64,000 nucleotides of DNA from Caprimulgus europaeus (taxonomy: Eukaryota; Chordata; Aves; Caprimulgiformes; Caprimulgidae). Below are positions 39,909 through 51,900 of this stretch, one piece after another. Position 1 is the first letter of the stretch. The number at the start of each line of letters is the position of its first letter. The notes below the pieces were generated by a model. That model ran no database searches. It was given only the letters and a program-made list of their open reading frames with translations, and was not told the DNA's origin. The position numbers and the translations under genes are program-made. The stretch covers positions 2,666,001 through 2,730,000 of the forward strand of contig OU015551.1 in NCBI GenBank assembly GCA_907165065.1, in the 5' to 3' direction.

Positions 39909-42900
39909 GTAAGTTTAATGTTCTTTTCTATTTTACAAAGCAGAACTTGGTTTTATTATCACAGCACACAGAGACATGCTTACAGAACTGCCTTTTCAGT
40001 CCTTTCCTTGAGCTCAGGAAGGAGTCTGCTCTGCAGACCTACAGTAGGAGAAAGCTCATGTCACAGGGGACAACCTGCCTCCCCTGCCAGGACTGTGAAG
40101 AGCCATCTGCACCCTGCCTGTTTGTGGGAGGGATGCTGGGTATGTACCTGGGGTGGTGGCTGTGGTTGGGCTTTCCACTGTCGCTCGTGGGGATGCTGTG
40201 AACTCAGGTTTTGACTGTGGAATCACCTTTGACTCTGCTACCAGTCAGTGCTCTGGGCTCTGGTGAGAGGTTATTGCCCCTGATGGCTGCCTTTCCATGA
40301 TGATTGTTGCTAATAGAAGGTGACACAAAGTCCCTTGTTGTGCACATAGTCGTGGTCTCATTTATAGACAAATCAGTGCGAGAGCTGGACCCGTCGGCAT
40401 TTTCCACCTGAGGAGGGAGACAGGGCTCAGCTAGAAAATCCTGAAGCTTGTGCTGGAGCTCAGCTGTGTTTGCATGCTCTCAAGATGGTTCCTGGCCCCA
40501 GCCTTGATTCTGGGTTATTTTAAGTCCTCCTGGCTGTAGTTCTTGGAAAGTGTTCCTGTGTCAGTGGGCAGAATCGGAGCAGAACGTGATACACGCGCGA
40601 AGCCTGGGCTGTGCCAGAGGCCTCCGGCACTTGCTGGGGAATGCTTCTTGAATGGGATGGAGCTCTGTGCTTGCAGCCCAGCTGGTCAGATGTGCTGTGT
40701 TTGGGCTGGAGCTGGGACAGGGAGCCTGGCCGTGGAGCTGCCAGGGACAGGGCTGTGGGGCTGGCAGCATCTCTTCTTGGAATTCAAACGTGCGTGGCCA
40801 TTCCCTCCTGCTACAGTGGATTTAGAAAAGATGGACAGCAAGTGTCCTCAGGGTTTGGTCTTCTCAAAAGCAGCCACCAAAAGCAGCCATGAGCTCACTC
40901 ACGGGGTAGGCATGCCCTGTGCCTCCCCCAATATGACCCAGAAGTATTTTTGCCATGTTCCTCTCTGAGTCCATCATCCCTCAGATAAAACATCCCAAAT
41001 CTTTCTGACTAACAGGGATGAAGGCCATTTCTTGAGAAGGATGGGGTGCCAGTCTACCAGATCCAGAGACTCTTGTTCAGCCTGCCTGCCCAGGGCTGTA
41101 TGTGGCTGATGACTGTGCTCATAACAGCACAGAAAGGATTGGAAGGAGTTGATGTGTGCACAAATAGTCCTGTCTCATGCAGCCCTGGGAAGAGAAAAGA
41201 AGGGCAGAGCAAGGAAAGGATGGGTGTTTCCATTCCACACCCAAGGACCCAAGAGAAGGTCACTGGTGTCCAGTGGTCTTATGGCACTCATTGACTTAGG
41301 TGACCAGATCCTGTTTTCAAAATGATTTATAGTTTAAATCCTTTTGACTTCTGGTGAATCTGAAGGGTCCAAATCCCAAGTGCATTTTAAAAATGAAGCC
41401 TAGACTCCCAAGTTAAAAATTACTTCTGAAACCCCTTCTCTACTTTAAAGCCTCAGACACGGACCAGCATTTATGTAAAGTAATACCAAATTATCGGTTG
41501 TGTAAGTTCTCAGAGGCCACACAGTAAGTTAGAAGCAGGATCAGAATCAGGCCTGAAGTGTTTGGCTCCTGCAGGGAGCTGAGGACCACACTGCTACCTC
41601 CTTCATTTTCTCTTCTGCTTTCCTCATGCCCTCTGAAGCAATTGCTGCAGGAAAATGAAAAACCCCACTGGGATAAGTGCAAGGTCTGTTTAAGGAAGTC
41701 TGTGCAACTATAATTTAAGATGACTGAAGACTCATTGTTTTGTGGCCCTTGGGAGAGCAGTCTTGTTTCAAGGGAGGGAATCATGGTGGACAACACAGGG
41801 GAAGCTGGCAAAGCTCAGTTGGCTGGAGCTTCTGCCCCAGGCACTTCCCATGCTCCATGTCAAGTGACCCTGACAGTCTCCCAGGTTTTGTGTCTAAATC
41901 TCTCCTTCAGGATTTCCAGCCTTTCAGCGAGCTCTCTGTAAAATCTTGATTTTTACAAGCAGATAAAAAACACTTGAGATGAGAAATCTGTTGAAGAGTG
42001 ATATTTTAAATCATGTCCTACTGGGCTTAGAAAGCAGCTACAGATGTCACCAGCTGCAATGCTGTAGATGGATCTGGCAGCCAGTGGAAACCATCTCCTG
42101 TGGAGCCACAGACCCAGTAATTTGTGTTGTAGAGTCCCAGCTCTCACCCCTCATCCTTTAGGCTCTGCCTTGAAGTACTTCTGGAGAGTTGCAGTTGTAG
42201 ATCAACATCTTCCATGACCTGGGTTTTGCTGCTGTAAGAATTCTTTGCTGCTGTGAAATTTAAGTTGAGTTTGATACTTTTTTTTTTTAAATCAGCTAAT
42301 TCATAATTTGAAGGTTTGGTTTCCTCACAGACTAGCACTGCAGTAACAAAAGGAATGAATGAACAGTGAGCTTTCTTGGTGCAACTTGGATGTAAGAGAA
42401 GGTAGGGCTGTCTTTAGATTTGGTGCTATTTTACAATGTGGGCATGCAGGTGGCTCAGCTCAGCTATCTCAGATTTGTGGCATTATCTATTTGATAATGG
42501 CACACCTCAAAACACCTCTGAACCTCTGAACACGGTTATCTGTGCTGTCTGTTTTAATAGTTCATGGCACCATTTCAAGTACTCACTCTGGTGTTTGCTT
42601 TCAAAGACCTACAACTTTCTTTTTCAAATAGACTCATTTCAATCCAGCTTTCATCAGAAATATCTTTGGTTCTGAGGCTTGTGTGAAAGGAATTTCAATA
42701 GAACTGGAACTAAAATACAGCAAAGCTTAACTGCATCCCATGGGCCTGAACTGGCAGCTTCCATGGTGAGCCCTGGGCCACCACCCCCAGTCACCATCCT
42801 GAACACTCTGGTGGCTGTGAGAATGTTCAAAAGTTTGTGGAAAGAAATGGACAAACAGATGTTGAGGATTTGCTGGTTAGATCTAACCATGATGCAGTGC

Positions 42901-45900
42901 AGAGCCCTAACTTCTGCTTCTTCTCCTTTGTGTCCTCTGGACTGTTGGTAGCCCTGTCTTATTTGGTCCTTGAAACAATTGGTTTCCTAACACAAGTTAG
43001 TAAGTCTTTTCCTTTCATATACTCTGCTTGATACCTTCTATCTTGCCAGATCTCAGTCTTTTACAACATTACCATCCATTTGCAGATCATTTGTCCATGG
43101 CAGAAATATCTTTGCTCCCCAGGTGGAATATGACAGATAAGATTAGAGGACACCAAGGACAGCCACCCATCCTGACAAAGCCAGAGCTGCCTTTTGCTCT
43201 ACCATTTTTTCTTGTATGTGCCTCCTTTTCTCTTGGGTGGATAGAACCATGAATTGTCTCCATCTCTAAATTGTATTGTATCACAATTTGGACAAGAAAA
43301 TAGAATCACAATGGAACTGCACAGAGAAATGTGCCCCAGATGTCTTCATAGGGAAATTTTTACCAACTCTGGAAGAATAAAATACCCAAACATATTTGGT
43401 GCTCCTCTCATTTTCTCTTAAATATCTCCTACTCCTACACACAGTGCAAGTAACTTCCTGTGGGCTTCCCAGGGAAGTCTGGAGTAAACCCAAACACCAC
43501 AGAGTATCTGCTCTCCTTTGGTGGCAAGTCACTTTGTGTGAAGTCTTAGTTAATTAGTACTAATTGAAATACACAAAATCATTTAATATAAAGCTTGTAG
43601 TGAGAAACTATTCTCTAGTAACTCCAGTGTGACCAACACAAGCTCTCCTTGCTGATGTCTGGAGTAAACTGGCTGGGCATGAGGACAGTTGTAGGTGTCT
43701 TGTTGGGCTTCAGCAATGCAGAAGGAAAGATTATATATATTTCTGCTGGAAACATATTTATTTGGAGCTCTGGTCCCATCCCAGTCTCCTTTAATAAAGG
43801 GAAAAGTATGAAATAAATGCAAAATAAACAAGCCTGTTCTTCCCCAATGCTTTTACAAATAACAATTAATAAAGTAATCTGGAGCAATAAATCACAGCCA
43901 AAGCCATGATTTAATCTGTCTTTAAACTCATTAAAGTAGAGACAATTTAAAATGACCGTCTCCTGAAAGGAACAGCACTGACAAATCCATTTATGAGGCA
44001 GGATTTGAATGGGATTATTAGTTTAATGAACTATTGAACACTTTCCAAGAGCAAGAATGTGTTTAACAAAGGGGAAAGCAAAGATGATTAGTGTGCAGCC
44101 AGCTGAGCTGTTTGCTGGCAGGATGATTTCCTGTAAGTTCATGGCTGCCTGTTTTTTCAAGTAAAGAATAAAGGCTCAGCTATAGCCTGGCTTTAAATAC
44201 AACTAATTATGTCAAGCCCATTAATTATGAAATGGCCACTGCAATTGAGAAGATGGATGAAGAGGGGATGTTTGGGGAGGCATTTGTCATACTTCTTCCC
44301 TTGCTCTGATTTATGCCACAAGACAGAGAGGTGTCTACATTAATTGTGGGAAATGGGGAATATGAGGAGTTTCCAAGCTGCTCTCCTGTAAATTTTTGAC
44401 ACCTTCTTCGTTTCCAACTTGACACTGGAGGATGGAGTGGAAAGGCACATTGTGACTGCAGGAGGCTGCTGGGGTGTAGGTGAATTCTCTCTAAGCTTGG
44501 AAGCTCAGAAAACCACGGGCTGCGATTCTGGGCCACATGGCACCAGTTTAAACTGGAACTGATGCTGGGTTGATGTTTAACCTCAAGGGGAGATTGGCAA
44601 TAGCAGGGATGAGCTTCCCCACTTTTGCAGTTCCCTTTGAGATGTGCCCAGGGAGCAGATGATTTCCATCAGCATTTTAATCCCACTCTATCCCTGATGT
44701 TGCAGTTCCACAAACATTTTAGTGCAGGAATGACAAGAGATTTTTGCAGAATCAGCAGCAATTGTAATTTTCTTCACTCTTGCTTTAGATTTATCAGAAA
44801 TATGTGCCTTTAAAAAAGAGCTGATGCCCAAAACACAACCAGCACTGTCCAGTTTCATGATTCAGGTTCTGCCTCTGCCAAGTTCAAGCAGAACATTTTA
44901 GTTGACTTCATTGAAAGGAATAAGCCCAAAGTGGGTGTCAGCAAATCTTTTTTGCAGTGTTACCATCTCTGCTGCTACTGTAAATCTAGGGAGAGGTATT
45001 GATTTCCTCAGAGTCCCAGAGTGGAGTCCTTTAAATGCAGAAGCTCAACTCTCATTCCTTATATAAATATATATATATAAGATTTCTTGACCTCAAAGTT
45101 GTAGAAAACTTGCTTAAAAAAGAAATCCTGTTTAGAGTAAGAACTGAGGTGCTACTATAAGGAAGTAGAAGCTAAAATGTCCCATTTCTTAACTGAATCC
45201 TGTAGTTTAGGCAACCAGACTCTCTTGCACTGATTGTGTGGGTTGTTTGTGAAAAAGAGCCAGGAACTATGGTGATTTAAATACTTAAAAAAGCTAATTT
45301 GTGAGGTATGCCACTAACTGCACCAACTGAAACTACAAGCACGTGTAGCCAAAGAGTAACAGCAGGACTCCAGTGCTTATTAAAGGTTGTTGTCTGAAAT
45401 GGACCGTGCTGCTTGTGGTTGCCCACATGGCATCGCAGCTGATCTAGATGACAGTTGTAGGTCCTTTCCAACCCAAATATTCTGTTCTAGTCTATTCTAA
45501 ATCCTGGTTTCCTGACAAGATGGTGAAATGCACGTTGACACGTGCACAGAGGACGCTTCATCTTCAAGGAGGTAGCTTTGGGGCATCTCTGTGTAGCAAT
45601 TATGAGGAAGAACATGGCAGGGAAGGGCATGGTCAAACTCCAGCAAAGCTTTCTTGCCTTTTCCCACCCCATTCCTGCCCTGGGCAGGGCATGAGTCTCC
45701 ATGCTCCAAGGCTTGCTAAAGCCAAGCTTAGAGTGAGCATAATCACTTCATTAAACATGCAGCTGGAGCATCTTTCACTGTGATCCAGTCACCTCTTGAG
45801 CACATCTCAGCTGCTTCCAGGTCCACATACTACACGTGTAAACCTGGCTAGTTATTCATAAAGCCAGAGTTGAAATATTACAGGCAGCAGAAGGAATGAA

Positions 45901-48900
45901 ATTAAGGCAGTAGCTGGAAACTTCTGACTTAAGACTCTTGTTCCTAAATTTTCCTTGTGTCTTGATTTATATTGTGAAATGGTTGATCTTGGACTTCTGG
46001 CCCAGGCTGGTTTCTCTTGTTATTGGCAGGAAATGTGAAGGCGAGTGTTGGCACGGCAAAGGATTATCTGGCGTGGAAGTGAACAGGTTATATGGGGTTT
46101 GTTTGGAGTTCTGAAGAACTGGATTTGAAGTTTTGATTTATTTCAGAATTGAAGGAAAAAAAAAAAGGTGGAAGAGTTGGTAGTGCTGCTTTCCAAATGA
46201 AAGTGTTAAGTATTTCCTGGAAATCAGTTGCATTTTGAGTCTTCAGGATGTGCTGAAGCCTCAATGCTTTTGTGCTTGCAATATTACCCAGCAAAATAGC
46301 TCTTGGTGGTTCCAAGGTGTGTGACTTCTACTGGTGGTCACAGAAAATGAGCATCTCTGCACCTTGAAAACTGAATTCTTAAAACCCAAAATAATCATAG
46401 AATCATCACAGACTGGTTTGGGTTTGGAAGGGACCTGAAAGCTCATCCAGTCCCACCCCCCTGCCAGCAGCAGGGACACCTTCCACTAGACCAGGTTGCT
46501 CAAAGCTTCATCCAACCTGGCCGAGAACACTTCCAGGGAGGAGCAGCCACAGCTTCTCTGGCCAACCTGGGCCAGGGTCTAATTGAAATCACTGGGATTT
46601 GAACTCCTTCCTAAAAGCTAAGCAGGGCTGCTTTGCAGAACAAGAGGGTGGTGTTTCAGGTGGGGAAGATGAAGCTCCTCCTTTGCAGGACTGAGTCAAT
46701 ATCTCTCCATTAAGCAGGGAGTTACTGGTTAGGCACAGCTGGCTCCTCCAGTGGTGTTGCTCTGCTTTCTCCTTTGCAGATGACTTGTCAGTCTGTGTAT
46801 GTTACTTGGACATGTGTAGCCCAGGGGCAGTAAGCAGTGAACAGACAGACAGCACAGTCCTGGGCTCCTAACACTGATAAATCCCTGGAATCAATACTTG
46901 CAGCAGATTTGAGGGATCTGGTAAGTCAAGAACGAGGAGGACACAAATATGTTCCCCTCTAGGCCAAGGATCCAAGAGTCAGCATTGTTTCAAGTCTGTT
47001 CTCACGCCGTGACACAATCCCAAATCCCTTTGGGTGGAGACACTCCAGACCAGAAACCACTATCACATTTGGCAGTAATTATTGTCCCCCTGTTGATCTC
47101 CACTGAGGCCAAGGGTGAGTGATGCCTGCAATGGTGTCCCCCAGTTATTGTGAGAGATGGTCCCTGGGGCCCAGCAAAGAATCAGCCTAAGATCAAAACC
47201 AAAGAGAATCTTGAATTATATGAAAAATTCCCAGCTTGGTTGGAGAGGTAGGATCATCATCCCTGGAAAAGCCACGTGCTTAAGTCATATCAGACTGGAG
47301 AATGTAATGGTGTGGAGTAATTGCTGGAGGCAACTTAAAAATCAGATATTCAAACACATTCCTTTTATTGGACTCTTTGGACAGGCATCAATTTCATGAT
47401 AAAAGGAGGGCTGCAGCGAGCTGGCAAATAATCTACAAGAGAAACTTCTGACTCTTCCCTAAAATGGCTCTTCTGTGGCTAGCAGACAGCCCTCCTTGCA
47501 GTGTCAAATCCAAAATCCTCACTAGCCTGGAATTAGCTAAATTGTTCCTGAGTTGGTGAATTCACAACAAAGGGTTTGGAGAACTCTAGAGCAGTATTTG
47601 AGCTGATGGTCATTCCTCAAGCTGAACAAGGAGTATGTTGAGAATTGGCCAAATCTGATGCTGAATGGTTTGATTGCCCCATAAATATTTCTATGCTGAA
47701 ACTTGAAGACAAAAAACCTGAAAACAGGGGACAGGGAAGGCAGTGACTGTAAACACGCCAAAGGGTTTCCATTCATCCCGTGTCAGTGGTCAGAATCGCT
47801 GCACCCCAAACTGGGTGCATTTGCAGAGCAGAAGAGAGATTTTTGTGTCTCTCAAGATACATAGAGAATACAAAGAGAAGAAGAGAAGAAAAATTAAGAT
47901 TGGGCAAACTTAATAGAATCCTAAAATTAAAAGGCTGTGCTCGAGCAGAAGAGAGGGAAGTAGCCCCCTGGACCTGCTGGCCATGCTTCTCCTAATCATG
48001 GACATGGTCTGCTGCTGTTGTGGATTCCTCCTGTGATGAATCTGTCCTGCTATTTTGAGGACCAGGATCGTGGATGGAGTCTCTTATCTCATGATCATTA
48101 GGTTTCTGGCTGGGTAGTTGAGCTGTGATGCTTCTCATCCTGGAATCACCAGGTGTTGATCCCATGTGCTGGTGGGAAAGTTGCTGCTCCCCCTTTCGTA
48201 ACACACTGGGCTCCAGCCCTACTCCTCGTCTGCACCACTGTACTTTGTCAGGGGAGGGGGGTGGTTTTCACTGAGTGTTTTGTTTGAAACACTTGGAGAA
48301 AAAGGAATTTGTGCTTGGTCACTTGCCTGACTTGCATCTGGGACCTGGTAAGGTGCAAGCCATCCTTCTGCTAACAGAGTCTTACTTTACAAAGTGAACC
48401 ACTATGAATTTCTGAGAGTACCTACTCAGTAACCTTGACTTATTCTCATCAAGAGAGCAAAGTCCTGCAAGAGATGTGAAGTGTTGGCATCTCTGCCCAT
48501 ACCAAGAGACTCAAAGTGGTCCAAAGAACCATTGCTCAGTGCAGCAGATCCTGGCTGAGCCCTCTTAGCTCAGCCTCCTTTTCCCGTTCAGCAGGGAGTA
48601 TCTTGGCAAGCAGTGCTCAGGAGACAGTCACAGCACTGAGGACCTGTTTTCACCCAGCAGCTTTAGGTTGTATCAAGGAGATAAATAAAGAATGACTGTG
48701 ATAAGAAAGGAAAAGGGTCCCTGTGCTCAGGCAGCAGATACCCAGACCAAACTTTTCCAGGCAGACACAAAGAAGGGGATGAGGTGGGAGAAGCATTTGC
48801 TGGACCACTGAGCATGCACTAAAGCAGCCTCATTTCAGGGTCACAGCTCAGGAAATCTCAGTCACTGGACAAAGGTCTCCACTTGGTGAGAAGAGCAGGA

Positions 48901-51900
48901 AATTAGCCCAGAGTAATGAACTGTAGTGAATTCTTCTTGAATTAATGTGTTGAATTCCCCTGGGTGAGGCCAGCAAGAAGGAAAGGAGAACATGTGGGCA
49001 GCCAGGGAGCAGTCCCTGTGCAGACAAGAGCACCTCTGAGAGCTACCTCAGCCCTGGCAAGCCACCAATTTTAATTTGCTTCTGTGTTCCTCTAATTGAA
49101 GGAATGGAAGGACCACTTGTGAAGGCCAGTGACAACTGAGGTAGGCTGGTAACTGGGAATCAAATCCTGGCCTGCTGCTCCTGCTGTCTGGAAAGCTCAC
49201 ACTACATGTAGCCAAGGGTTCACTAGCTGTGGGGCTTGCTGGATGGCAGAAGTGCTCCTTGCAGGACACTGCTGTTATTACACAAATCAGCCCTTTAGTG
49301 ACTGTGCAGAACTTTCTGAAGAAGGTTTGGAGAATTCATTCCAGCTGGGTACTCCTTCTCCCATGGCTGGAGGAGTGGACAAAGACCTGTGTGCAGGTAT
49401 CGAGGACACAGCTGTGGGTGAGCAGGATGCTCAGGGTGACTCGACTTGGTTTTTGGCTGGCAACTTAAGGAAAAACTTTGTGAGGGTGCCGGAGCCCTGG
49501 GCCAGGCTGCCCAGAGAGGGTGTGGAGTCTCCATCTCTGGAGATGTTCAAACCCACCTGGACACTTTCCTGTGCAACCTGGTGTAGGGACCCTGCTTTGG
49601 CAGGGGGGTTGGACTGGATGATCTCCTGAGGTCCCTTCCCACCCCACCATTCTCTGATCTGAGCTTGCAAAGCATTCTCAGCCTGGACTTGACACGCTGT
49701 GCTCTCTGCCTTCTCCTACCTTTCACAGTGAGTACAGTTCTGCTGGGGTCACAGCAGGCATCTGACAGTCATTGGCAGGACTGAGTCCTTTTGGGCTGCT
49801 TGCTCAGCTCGTAGGCAACAATTCCTGCTCGAGGCTGGCTGTCCCAGGCTGTTAACAGGACCAGGCTGCTGCAGCAACAGCCAGATGCTCTTGGGTTGTG
49901 TCCTCACAGGCGGGCTGGCACCCCCAGCCTGTGGGCACTCTTGTGGTATGGACTGTCTCCCAGTCCTTGCTCATGCCTCTGACTGGCTTTGGGAGAAGAG
50001 CTTCTCTCTCTAACAGCCATGCATTTTCACATCACACAGTCACAGCTCTGCTCTCCTCCAGTGCTTTTTTGGGTTTTTTTTCTTGGCATCTCCCAATTCT
50101 CAGATGGAGCCACAGCCAGCAGGCAGAGTTTGGTGCCATCAATTGAAATTCAGGCTTATTTTGTCCTTGCTTATCTCTGTAATCCTATTGTTTATTTAAA
50201 ATGGACAAAGAATCCGAGGGCTGGAGCACCTCTCCTAAGAGGAAAGGCTGAGAGAGTTGGAGTTGTTCAGCCTGGAGAGGAGAAGGCTTATTGTAGAGAC
50301 CTTCTTGAGGTCTTTCAATACTTGAAGGGGGCCTAAAAGAAATATGGGGACAGACTTTTTAGCAGGTCCTTTAGTGATAAGACAAGGGGAAATGGTTTAA
50401 AACTAAAAGAGGGGAGATTCAAACTGGATAGAAGGAAGAAATTTTTTACACTGAGGGTGGTGAGACACTGACCCAGGTTGCCCAGAGAGGTGGGAGAAGC
50501 CCCATCCCTGGAGACATTCCAGGTCAGGTTGGATGGGGCTGTGAGCAACCTGATCTGGTTGAAGATGTCTCTGCAGGGGGGTTGGACTGGATGACATTTA
50601 AAGGTTCCTTCCAACCCAAACCATTTGAAGAAGATGCTATGGCCAGCGTTGCTCTTCCCTCTGTCCTTTCTCAGCATCACTCTCCTGGCCGTGTTCGCTC
50701 TCACTAACACAGTTCTCTTCAGCAGCTGAACTCTTTCAGCCTTTCCCTTGGCTGCACAGGAGGTGTCAAGGGCAGCTCTGCCTCATATTGGCAGCTCTAT
50801 TTTTGCCTCAGCTCAACCACGGAGGTGGAGCAGCCGTGCAGATCATTGCCAGAAAGCACTGCTAGAAAGGACTGGCACCAACCTGTCAGCTCCTCTCTCC
50901 ATGGCTCTCACACCCACTGGAAGAGTCACACAGCATCAGCACCATCTCAACAGGGTGTCTCTCCAGGACTGCACCCTGCCTGGATAAGATCTTCTTGCTA
51001 CTGCTGAGGCAAGGCTGACAGTGAGTAAAGCTAAAAACCAAACCTCTCTTGATTTTGAACTCAGCACTGCTTGTGGTGAAGTTTTTGATAGTTCTGAAAT
51101 AGCTGTGGATTTTTGATTATCAGGAATAATCAGAATGTTGTGGGCAAGTTTATTGAATAGAAGGGATTTTTCCTCTCTCCTTGACCTTCCCATTCCTAGG
51201 AGCTCTACACCACAAACTATGGTTGCAGTTTTCTGTTTGATAACTAAACCACATGATTTTTATCCACACCTTGCTGCTGAGAACGTGGCTTTCCAGCTTG
51301 TATTTCCCAGGGCTGAGCTAACTGCTAAAGCAATTTTGTCACAACTTTGCTGAGGATGTTATTTTTTTTTCCTTACAAAACAGCATTCTCCCTACTGAGT
51401 TCTTGCTTTGGAATCTCATTTCATTCTCCCTCTAGGTCATTTCTGTGACACCATTAATTTCAATCCATTCAAAATGAATTCTCCCCCATGGCTTGTTTTG
51501 AAATTCTGCTAATTTTTAGCATATGCTTATAAAGATTCAGTTTTGGAGGAACAATGGTGATCTTGTAGTTCAGCCTCCTGTGTACCAGGGTGCCCAGCAC
51601 CTCTCCCAGTATCCCTGTGTGGTGCTTGATGAAGTCCTTGTCTGACTGCCTTTTGGAAAGAGGTGGCACTTGCCACCATAAAGAACCCCACTTCATTATC
51701 AGTTTAATTCAACTTCCACTTGCTTCTGTTCTAGTTTATGGGACTGGTGACAGATGCTTCTTCCTTCACTGATTTTGACAAAAAACCTCTTGGTCTTCTG
51801 TCTCATACAATGGCTATATAATAATCTTTAATCTCCAACAAGGCTTGAAGAAGGCTGAGCCCAGGGTGTGAAGTCAGTGGTGACCTGTCCTGTGTAGCTG

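Noticed and set aside
51530-51690. Possible old LINE piece (ttgtagttcagcctcctgt ... gaagtccttgtctgactg)
   Set aside because: Vaguely CR1-like wording but no diagnostic block; left unassigned.
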